In this document: piece by piece, positions 54,316 through 64,000 of the stretch
Layout of the letters: the number at the start of each line of letters is the position of its first letter
How positions within the stretch are numbered: position 1 is the first letter of the stretch
Source of the DNA: Curtobacterium sp. Leaf261
GTDB lineage: Bacteria > Actinomycetota > Actinomycetes > Actinomycetales > Microbacteriaceae
Assembly (NCBI RefSeq): GCF_001422205.1
Contig: NZ_LMMJ01000008.1
Span: 586,398-650,397 of the forward strand
Length of the DNA stretch: 64,000 bases
Reading direction: 5' to 3'
The notes under the pieces: model-generated
What the model was told of the DNA's origin: nothing
What the model saw: only the letters and a program-made list of their open reading frames with translations
The model's database searches: none
Program-made: the position numbers and the translations under genes

Positions 54316-55592
54316 CCGACGCAGGTGGACAGGACCAGGCCGCACCGGGCCTCCAGACCGGATCGACAGCGCCGTCCGACACGACGGGCGGTGCCGACGC
54401 ACCGGACACGAGCGGGACACTCCTCGGCGTGACCGCGGCACGCGGGTTCCGCGCCGCCGGCGTCACCGCAGGGCTCAAGGCGAGTGGCAAGCCGGACGTC
54501 GCCCTCGTCGTGAACGACGGCCCCTCCGACGCGGTCGCCGCCGTGTTCACGAGCAACCGGGCGAAGGCCCACCCCGTCATCTGGTCGCAGCAGGCCGTCG
54601 CGGACGGGAGCGCCCGGGCGGTGATCCTCAACTCGGGCGGTGCGAACTGCTTCACCGGCTCGTTCGGCTTCCAGACCACGCACCAGACGGCGGAGGCGGT
54701 GGCCGCGGCACTCGATGTCGGCGCCGGCGACGTCGTGGTGTGCTCGACGGGCCTCATCGGCGTCGGGGACCAGACGTTCCGTGACGGCGTCCTCCGTGGA
54801 GTCGACATGGCGAGCGCCGTCCTCAGCGCCGACGGCGGCCCCGCTGCCGCCGATGCGATCACCACGACGGACACCCACGCCAAGCAGAGCGTCGTCACCG
54901 AGACCGACGACACCGGGACCTGGACCGTCGGCGGGATGGCCAAGGGGGCCGGCATGCTCGCGCCCGGTCTCGCCACGATGCTCGTCGTCATCACGACCGA
55001 CGTCGCGCTCGCATCGGCGGACCTCGACGACGCCCTCCGCGCGGCGACGCGGGTCACGTTCGACCGTGTCGACTCCGACGGCTGCATGTCGACGAACGAC
55101 ACCGTGGTGCTCATGGCGTCCGGCGCATCCGGGGCGACTCCGGAGGTCGGCGACTTCCAGGAGGCCCTGACCGCGGTGTGCGCCGACCTCGCGAAACAGC
55201 TCCAGCAGGACGCCGAGGGCGCCAGCCACGACATCGCGATCGAGGTCGTCGGCGCCGTGAGCGAGGACGACGCCGTGACGGTCGGTCGGAGCGTGGCGCG
55301 GAACAACCTGTTCAAGGCCGCCGTGTTCGGCAACGACCCGAACTGGGGCAGGGTGCTCGCGGCGATCGGGACCACCGACGCCGAGTTCGATCCCTACGAC
55401 GTCGACGTCGCGATGAACGGCGTGCGGGTGTGCCACGCGGGTGCTCCCGACCAGCCGATCGACCTCGTGGACCTGACCCCGCGCGAGACGCACGTGCGCA
55501 TCGACCTGCGGGTCGGTGTGCACTCCGCGACGATCCTGACGAACGACCTGACGCACGACTACGTGCACGAGAACAGCGCGTACTCGAGCTGA
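54312..55592 (+). CDS. argJ: bifunctional ornithine acetyltransferase/N-acetylglutamate synthase
   Basis: 426 residues, ATGA overlap with argC. The self-cleavage threonine is in [20 protein letters not shown] (the ATML motif); [25 protein letters not shown] is diagnostic near the C-terminus. It recycles the acetyl group between ornithine and glutamate, so no argE is needed. About 37 residues at the N-terminus ([19 protein letters not shown]...) are not part of the family core and are partly encoded by a sequence resembling the GGACTGGAGGC repeat arm. Confidence 0.96.
   Translation: MTDAGGQDQAAPGLQTGSTAPSDTTGGADAPDTSGTLLGVTAARGFRAAGVTAGLKASGKPDVALVVNDGPSDAVAAVFTSNRAKAHPVIWSQQAVADGSARAVILNSGGANCFTGSFGFQTTHQTAEAVAAALDVGAGDVVVCSTGLIGVGDQTFRDGVLRGVDMASAVLSADGGPAAADAITTTDTHAKQSVVTETDDTGTWTVGGMAKGAGMLAPGLATMLVVITTDVALASADLDDALRAATRVTFDRVDSDGCMSTNDTVVLMASGASGATPEVGDFQEALTAVCADLAKQLQQDAEGASHDIAIEVVGAVSEDDAVTVGRSVARNNLFKAAVFGNDPNWGRVLAAIGTTDAEFDPYDVDVAMNGVRVCHAGAPDQPIDLVDLTPRETHVRIDLRVGVHSATILTNDLTHDYVHENSAYSS
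54342..54361 (+). repeat. repeat-arm-like sequence in the 5' end of argJ
   Basis: GCACCGGGCCTCCAGACCGG differs at only two positions from 11867-11886 (GCACCGCGCCTCCAGTCCGG) and encodes part of the nonconserved N-tail. Confidence 0.5.
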
Positions 55593-56635
55593 TGGGCGAG
55601 CACACGGGAACGGAAGGCCTCCTCAGCGAGGACCAGGAGCTCGCGGCGGTCAAGGCCGCGACCCTCATCGAGTCACTGCCGTGGCTGAAGCGGCACGCAG
55701 GCAAGGTCGTCGTCGTCAAGTTCGGCGGCAACGCGATGGTGAACGACGACCTCAAGCGCGCCTTCGCCGAGGACATGGTCTATCTCCGCTACGCCGGTCT
55801 GCACCCGGTCGTGGTGCACGGCGGCGGGCCGCAGATCTCGGCGGCGCTCAAGGAGCAGGGGATCGACTCCGAGTTCCGCGGCGGGTACCGCGTGACGACG
55901 ACCGAGGCGATCTCGGTGGTCAGGGACGTCCTGGCCGGCGAGGTGAACCGCGAGATCGTCGACCTGATCAACGAGCACGGTGCCGGGCTCGGCGTCGGCG
56001 TGTTCGGCGACGGCGGGTCGATGTTCGCCGGGCAGAAGCGCGGCGTCGTCATCGACGGCGAGGAGTTCGACCTCGGGCACGTCGGCGACATCACCGAGGT
56101 CGACCCGACCGGCGTCCTCGCAGCGATCGAGGCGAACCGGATCCCGGTCGTGTCGAGCATCGCGATCGACGAGGCCGAGCCCGATCAGGCGCTCAACGTC
56201 AACGCGGACGCGGCTGCTGCGGCGCTCGCGATCGCGCTCCGAGCCTCGAAGCTCCTCATGCTCACCGACGTCCCCGGCCTCTACCGGAACTGGCCGGACC
56301 GCGACTCGATCATCGACCTGATCGCGGTCGAGGAACTGCGCGAACTGCTCCCGACGCTCGAGTCGGGCATGATCCCCAAGATGACGGCCTGCCTCGACGC
56401 GGTCGTCGGCGGCGTCGGGGGAGCGACGATCATCGACGGCCGTATCCCGCACTCCATCCTGCTCGAGGTGTTCACGCTCCGCGGAGCGGGCACCGAGGTC
56501 ATCCCCGATCCCCGACGACGAACCGAGAACCAGCACGCGCAGGCGGAGGTGGGCCGACGAGCCGACGCCGCACGACGTGCCGGTACCGAGGGAACCACGA
56601 CGACGACGACGACGAACGAACGGACGACACGATGA
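55592..56635 (+). CDS. argB: acetylglutamate kinase
   Basis: 347 residues; the start overlaps the argJ stop by one base. [13 protein letters not shown] (lysine of the KxGG loop), [60 protein letters not shown] and [15 protein letters not shown] follow the family. Regulated by arginine in this type. The last ~45 residues ([13 protein letters not shown]...TTTTTTT) lie beyond the enzyme core and end in an ACG repeat-encoded poly-threonine run. Confidence 0.96.
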   Translation: MGEHTGTEGLLSEDQELAAVKAATLIESLPWLKRHAGKVVVVKFGGNAMVNDDLKRAFAEDMVYLRYAGLHPVVVHGGGPQISAALKEQGIDSEFRGGYRVTTTEAISVVRDVLAGEVNREIVDLINEHGAGLGVGVFGDGGSMFAGQKRGVVIDGEEFDLGHVGDITEVDPTGVLAAIEANRIPVVSSIAIDEAEPDQALNVNADAAAAALAIALRASKLLMLTDVPGLYRNWPDRDSIIDLIAVEELRELLPTLESGMIPKMTACLDAVVGGVGGATIIDGRIPHSILLEVFTLRGAGTEVIPDPRRRTENQHAQAEVGRRADAARRAGTEGTTTTTTTNERTTR

Positions 56636-57852
56636 GCACGAGCACGACGACCGCCTGGAACGACCGGTTCGGCGCATCGCTCATGCGATCCCTCACGCCA
56701 CCGAAGATCATGCTCGAGCGCGGCGAGGGCTGTCGCGTCTGGGACGTCGACGGCAAGGGCTACCTCGACTTCCTGGCGGGCATCGCGGTGAACTCGCTCG
56801 GACACGCGCACCCGGCCGTGATCGAGGCCGTCACCGACCAGGTCGCGAAGCTCATGCACGTCTCGAACTACTTCGCCACCCCGCCGCAGCTCGAACTGGC
56901 GGAGCGCCTCAAGCGCATCACCGGGGCCGGTGACGCTGGTCGGGTGTACTTCGGCAACTCCGGCGCCGAGGCGAACGAGGCCGCGTTCAAGCTCGCCAGG
57001 CTCAACCGGGGCGACGGCACGAAGACCCGGATCCTCGCCCTGAAGAACTCCTTCCACGGTCGGACCATGGGGTCGCTCGCGCTGACCGGCAAGCCCGCGC
57101 TGCAAGAGGACTTCCTGCCGATGCTCGGCGGCGTCGAGCACATCGACTCCACCATCGACGCACTCGAGGCGGCCATCGGCGACGACGTCGCCGCGCTGGT
57201 CCTCGAGCCGATCAAGGGCGAAGCCGGCGTCGTCGACCTGCCCGCCGGGTACCTCCGGGCAGCCCGGGAGATCACCGAGCGTCACGGCACCCTGCTGATC
57301 CTCGACGAGATCCAGACCGGAGTCGGCCGGACCGGGTCCTGGTTCGCCTTCCAGAACCACGGCATCACCCCGGACGCGATCACCGTCGCGAAGGGCATCG
57401 CCGGTGGCTTCCCGATCGGCGCGCTCGTGACCTTCGGCTGGGCGTCCGACCTGTTCTCCGCGGGCCAGCACGGCTCGACCTTCGGGGGGAACCCCCTCGC
57501 GACCCGGGTCGCGAACGCGGTGCTCGCCGAGATCGAGTCCGCCGGGCTCGTCGAGGCCGCCGCCGCCAAGGGGGAGCGCATCCGCGACGGCATCGTGGCG
57601 ATCGGCAGCCCGCTGGTGGAGGAGGTCCGGGGTGAGGGACTCCTCATCGGCGTCGGGCTCGCCGCCCCCGTCGGACCGGCGATCAACGTCGCCGCCCTCG
57701 AGCTGGGACTCATCGTCAACGCCCCGAACGAGTCGTCGCTCCGGATCGCACCCCCGCTCATCGTGACCGACGCTGAGATCGACGAGTTCCTCGGGATCCT
57801 GGCCGAGGCCATGCAGAAGGTGCACGCCACGACGAACGGAGCGAGCGCATGA
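56632..57852 (+). CDS. argD: acetylornithine aminotransferase
   Basis: 406 residues, ATGA overlap with argB. A class III PLP transaminase: [38 protein letters not shown] (PLP phosphate), [34 protein letters not shown] and [15 protein letters not shown] (Schiff-base lysine). [12 protein letters not shown] completes the site. Converts acetylglutamate semialdehyde to acetylornithine. Confidence 0.97.
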   Translation: MSTSTTTAWNDRFGASLMRSLTPPKIMLERGEGCRVWDVDGKGYLDFLAGIAVNSLGHAHPAVIEAVTDQVAKLMHVSNYFATPPQLELAERLKRITGAGDAGRVYFGNSGAEANEAAFKLARLNRGDGTKTRILALKNSFHGRTMGSLALTGKPALQEDFLPMLGGVEHIDSTIDALEAAIGDDVAALVLEPIKGEAGVVDLPAGYLRAAREITERHGTLLILDEIQTGVGRTGSWFAFQNHGITPDAITVAKGIAGGFPIGALVTFGWASDLFSAGQHGSTFGGNPLATRVANAVLAEIESAGLVEAAAAKGERIRDGIVAIGSPLVEEVRGEGLLIGVGLAAPVGPAINVAALELGLIVNAPNESSLRIAPPLIVTDAEIDEFLGILAEAMQKVHATTNGASA

Positions 57853-58793
57853 CCCGCCACTTCCTCCGCGACGACGACCTGAGCCAGGCCGAACAGTCCG
57901 CGATCCTCGACCTCGCGGCCGCCATGAAGCAGGACCGGTGGGCGGACAAGCCACTCGCGGGCCCGCAGTCCGTCGCCGTCATCTTCGACAAGTCGTCGAC
58001 CCGGACCCGCGTCTCGTTCCACGTCGGCATCTCCGACCTCGGTGGCAGCCCGCTCATCATCGCGACGGCCGCGAGCCAGCTCGGCGGCAAGGAGACCCCC
58101 TCGGACACCGCGCGGGTCCTCGAGCGCATGGTGTCGGCGATCGTCTGGCGCACGTACGGCCAGGCCGGGCTCGAGGAGATGGCCGCGGGGACAACCGTCC
58201 CGGTGGTGAACGCCCTGAGCGACGACTTCCACCCATGCCAACTCCTCGCCGACCTCCTGACGATCCGTGAACACCGCGGTGCCCTCGCCGGGCAGACGGT
58301 CGCGTTCGTCGGGGACGGCGCGAGCAACATGGCGCAGTCGTACCTCCTCGCGGGTGCGACGGCGGGCATGCACGTCCGTGTCGCATCCCCGGCGGAGTTC
58401 GGACCGTCGGCCGCCGTGGTCGCCGACGCCGAGCGTGTCGCGGCCACGACGGGCGGTTCCGTGCTGGTCGTCGCCGATCCCGTGGCGGCCGTGACCGGCG
58501 CGGACGTCGTGGTCACCGACACCTGGGTGTCGATGGGCAAGGAGGACGAGAAGGCGCACCGCGTCAGCACCTTCCGCGACTACCGGGTGGACGACGAGCT
58601 CCTCGCGCATGCCGCAGCGGACGCGGTGTTCATGCACTGCCTGCCTGCCGACCGCGGGTACGAGGTGACCGCCGAGGTCATCGACGGTCCGCGGAGCATC
58701 ATCTGGGACGAGGCGGAGAACCGTCTGCACGCGCAGAAGGCGCTCCTCGCATGGCTCCTCGCCGCGAACACCGCGAACGCCGCGAACCACTAG
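57849..58793 (+). CDS. argF: ornithine carbamoyltransferase
   Basis: 314 residues, ATGA overlap. KSSTRTRVSFHVGI is the carbamoyl-phosphate loop (STRT), HPCQLLADLLTI the HPxQ motif, VVTDTWVSMGKEDE the ornithine loop region and VFMHCLPADRGYEV the HCLP motif. Makes citrulline. Terminal tail (NTANAANH) is uninformative. Confidence 0.97.
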   Translation: MTRHFLRDDDLSQAEQSAILDLAAAMKQDRWADKPLAGPQSVAVIFDKSSTRTRVSFHVGISDLGGSPLIIATAASQLGGKETPSDTARVLERMVSAIVWRTYGQAGLEEMAAGTTVPVVNALSDDFHPCQLLADLLTIREHRGALAGQTVAFVGDGASNMAQSYLLAGATAGMHVRVASPAEFGPSAAVVADAERVAATTGGSVLVVADPVAAVTGADVVVTDTWVSMGKEDEKAHRVSTFRDYRVDDELLAHAAADAVFMHCLPADRGYEVTAEVIDGPRSIIWDEAENRLHAQKALLAWLLAANTANAANH

Positions 58794-58829
58794 ACCACCA
58801 CGAACCCCCACCACACCCAAGGAGAACCC

Positions 58830-62187
<3,358 letters not shown>

Positions 62188-62196
62188 CATGGGCGG

Positions 62197-63540
62197 GTGC
62201 CCAGTGATACCGCGCTCGACGTCCTGACGCGCCAGCAGAACGATCCGTCCTTCGCCTCCATCTGGGACGAGTTCGCCTGGCGTGGTCTCGTGCATGTCTC
62301 CACCGACGAGACCGCACTCAAGGAGGCCCTCGACGGCGAGCCGATCACCTACTACTGCGGTTTCGACCCGACGGCACCGAGCCTGCACTGCGGGAACCTC
62401 TACCAGCTGCTGCTCATGCGTCGGCTGCAGCTCGCCGGACACAAGCCGCTGGGGCTCGTCGGTGGTTCCACGGGGCTCATCGGTGACCCCCGTCCGACCG
62501 CGGAACGCACCCTGAACGACCGGGCGACCGTCGAGGACTGGGTCGAGCGGCTCCGTGCCCAGGTGTCGCGGTTCCTGACCGCTACGGAGACCGAGCCCGG
62601 GGCGGACAACGCCCTAAGGATGGTGAACAACCTCGACTGGACGTCACCGATGTCCGCGATCGACTTCCTGCGCGACATCGGCAAGTTCTTCCGTGTCAAC
62701 ACGATGATCAGGAAGGACGCCGTCTCGGCACGTCTGAACTCGGACGCGGGCATCAGCTACACCGAGTTCAGCTACCAGATCCTGCAGGGGCTCGACTACC
62801 GCGAGCTCTTCCTGCGGTACGGCTGCACCCTGCAGACCGGTGGCAGCGACCAGTGGGGCAACCTGACGAGCGGGACGGAGCTGATCCGTCGTGCCGAGGG
62901 TGCGACGGTCCACGCGCTCGGGACACCGCTCATCACGAACACGGACGGCACCAAGTTCGGCAAGAGCGAGGGCAACGCGATCTGGCTCGACCCGGAGATG
63001 ACGAGCCCGTACGCGTTCTACCAGTTCTGGCTCAACACGGCCGACGGGGACGTGATCGAGCGGATCAAGGCGTTCACGTTCCTGCCGCGGACCGAGATCG
63101 AGCGGCTCGAGCGTGCCGTCGCCGACGAACCGTTCCGGCGCGAGGCCCAGCGGGCACTCGCGTTCGCGGTGACCTCGCTCGTGCACGGGGAGCCCGCGAC
63201 CCGATCGACGATCGACGCGGCGGCGGCCCTGTTCGGCAACGGTGACCTCGCCGCCCTCGACGCGGCCACACTCCGGGCCGCGGTCGCCGAGCTGCCGTCC
63301 GCCACGGTCGGCCCTGACGTGGATGTCGCGCAGGCGCTCGTGGAGACCGGACTCGTGACCTCGCTCGGTGCAGCCCGTCGGGCGATCGACGAGGGTGGCG
63401 TCTCGGTGAACAACCAGCGAGTGTCCGATGCATCGGCGCTCCTGTCGGCGTCGGTGCTCGACGGCGGGACGTCCGGCGGGGGAGTGGTCGTGCTCCGCCG
63501 CGGCAAGAAGACCCTCGCCGGAGTGACCGTCACGGCCTGA
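62197..63540 (+). CDS. tyrS: tyrosine-tRNA ligase
   Basis: 447 residues. YYCGFDPTAPSLHCGNLYQLLLMRRLQ holds the class I HIGH equivalent (HCGN), YQILQGLDYRELFLRYGCTLQTGGSDQWGNL the tyrosine pocket, and GTKFGKSEGNAIWLDPE the KMSKS equivalent (KFGKS, near residue 252). The C-terminal S4-like domain (about 370-440) binds tRNA. The bacterial TyrS1 type. Confidence 0.98.
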   Translation: MPSDTALDVLTRQQNDPSFASIWDEFAWRGLVHVSTDETALKEALDGEPITYYCGFDPTAPSLHCGNLYQLLLMRRLQLAGHKPLGLVGGSTGLIGDPRPTAERTLNDRATVEDWVERLRAQVSRFLTATETEPGADNALRMVNNLDWTSPMSAIDFLRDIGKFFRVNTMIRKDAVSARLNSDAGISYTEFSYQILQGLDYRELFLRYGCTLQTGGSDQWGNLTSGTELIRRAEGATVHALGTPLITNTDGTKFGKSEGNAIWLDPEMTSPYAFYQFWLNTADGDVIERIKAFTFLPRTEIERLERAVADEPFRREAQRALAFAVTSLVHGEPATRSTIDAAAALFGNGDLAALDAATLRAAVAELPSATVGPDVDVAQALVETGLVTSLGAARRAIDEGGVSVNNQRVSDASALLSASVLDGGTSGGGVVVLRRGKKTLAGVTVTA

Positions 63541-63606
63541 GCGCGGGTCCTCCGCGTGAGCCCGTGCTCGCCACCCGGCCGCGACACGCCCGGGACGTGG
63601 CTGCGA

Positions 63607-63636
63607 TTCGTGCCGCCCCGGAGGCCCACGTATAGT
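63607..63636 (+). promoter_or_regulatory. upstream rRNA promoter (P1)
   Basis: TATAGT at 63631-63636 is a strong -10; TTCGTG at 63607-63612, 18 bases upstream, is the best -35. Confidence 0.5.
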
Positions 63637-63740
63637 TCTTACTCGTCACCCCAAAGGTGCGGCGGAGCGGCTGAGATGCGAATCTCGGAGCACGTCGGCC
63701 TCAAGCGGGGGCCATCCTCCACCGAAGTCCAGATCGGGTC

Positions 63741-63769
63741 TTGTACTCGTCGGCTTCGACGCCTAGGAT
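63741..63769 (+). promoter_or_regulatory. main rRNA promoter (P2)
   Basis: TTGTAC (63741-63746) and TAGGAT (63764-63769) are separated by exactly 17 bases, a strong sigma-A promoter; transcription would begin near 63776. Confidence 0.75.
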
Positions 63770-63796
63770 GTAAAGTCCACCGATCCTCTCCTCCGG

Positions 63797-63851
63797 GATG
63801 AGCCGGTGACCTGCTTCGGCAGGGCACGGTGCCAGCTTCGTCTGGCTCATC
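63797..63851 (+). promoter_or_regulatory. rRNA leader stem-loop
   Basis: GATGAGCC (63797-63804) and GGCTCATC (63844-63851) are perfect inverted arms with smaller GC hairpins between, in the nascent rRNA leader. It may be an antitermination or folding element. Confidence 0.5.
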
Positions 63852-63912
63852 GGTGGCACGGAAACCTAGCCTCGTGGCTGACACCGTCAGGTGGATGCAT
63901 GAGCGCGTCTGG

Positions 63913-63935
63913 TCCTTGAGAACTCAACAGCGTGC
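63913..63935 (+). promoter_or_regulatory. conserved pre-16S leader element
   Basis: CCTTGAGAACTCAACAGCGTG matches the string found before 16S (and 23S) genes of high-GC Gram-positives and is part of processing stems. GTCAAT (63941-63946) and ATTGAC (63955-63960) follow as a small inverted repeat. It marks the approach to the 16S gene. Confidence 0.7.
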
Positions 63936-64000
63936 ACATTGTCAATGCCAATTTATTGACCTCGTGCGATGATCCTGATCTTTTCGGTTGGGGGAGTCGT

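Larger units (their letters stand above)
63541..64000 (+). promoter_or_regulatory. promoter region and leader of an rRNA operon, cut by the window end
   Basis: No gene is present in these 460 bases. Two promoters, a stem-loop and a conserved pre-16S leader string are visible (listed separately), and the base composition falls, with AT-rich stretches near 63937-63960. The 16S rRNA sequence itself has not begun by 64000. Confidence 0.75.

Noticed and set aside
63541..64000. Start of the 16S rRNA gene within the window
   Set aside because: The AGAGTTTGATCCTGGCTCAG string of the 16S 5' end is not reached by 64000; only promoter and leader are present.

Overview
The window is one contiguous stretch of high-GC (roughly 70%) chromosomal DNA from an actinobacterium, most likely family Microbacteriaceae and, as a guess, Curtobacterium or a close relative. 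The reasons are gene order (pnp - M16 peptidase - dapB; dapA - RNase J - ftsK - pgsA - cinA - clgR - DUF3046 - recA - recX - miaB - miaA - dapF - hflX - lexA; infC - rpmI - rplT - pheST - argCJBDFGH - tyrS), the actinobacterial LexA boxes, many leaderless promoters, and a TTG-started pnp. It is almost all core genome. I see no phage, insertion sequence, CRISPR array or classical defence island, and no tRNA gene. Layout: 1-4.7 kb is a small accessory strip (helicase tail, a protealysin-like M4 protease with an emfourin-like inhibitor, a secreted or anchored GH6 glucanase, VanZ-like and NERD proteins). 4.7-8.5 kb has rpsO, a flavin monooxygenase/FMN reductase pair and a secreted transglycosylase-like protein. 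8.5-18.8 kb has pnp, a PEBP protein, a Tat-exported ferritin-like protein with a TetR regulator, an M16 peptidase, a phosphatase, GNAT, dapB and an epimerase. 18.9-23.2 kb has thyA-folA, dapA and RNase J. 23.3-26.5 kb is a MacB-like exporter (adaptor, ATPase, permease). 26.6-31.5 kb is ftsK-pgsA-cinA-clgR. 31.5-41.7 kb is the SOS and tRNA-modification block: DUF3046, recA-recX, miaB-miaA, dapF, an RsmC-like methyltransferase, hflX, and lexA divergent from a LysM division-inhibitor-like gene. 41.8-45.9 kb is hisC-hisB-hisH-hisA plus SseB. 46-48.6 kb is DUF1844 and infC-rpmI-rplT. 48.6-53.2 kb is a TrmH-like methyltransferase and pheST. 53.3-61.5 kb is the complete arginine operon argCJBDFGH. 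61.5-63.5 kb is an alkyladenine glycosylase and tyrS. The last 460 bases are the promoter and leader of an rRNA operon whose 16S gene would begin just beyond the window. How the genes work together: dapA, dapB and dapF supply diaminopimelate and lysine. thyA and folA form the thymidylate cycle. recA, recX, lexA and the LysM gene form an SOS module with visible LexA boxes. The his and arg runs are translationally coupled by 1-4 base overlaps. The most interesting non-genic signal is a dispersed 44-nt palindromic repeat built from arms like CGGACTGGAGGCGCGG. It sits mainly between convergent genes as terminator-like hairpins, and copies also lie inside open reading frames (a TrmH-like methyltransferase and an FMN reductase), where they encode extra linker peptides. 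Two further dispersed or palindromic elements, a 62-bp tandem array, and short tandem arrays that straddle or follow stop codons were also found. Single-gene start sites were chosen by eye from Shine-Dalgarno or leaderless -10 spacing.
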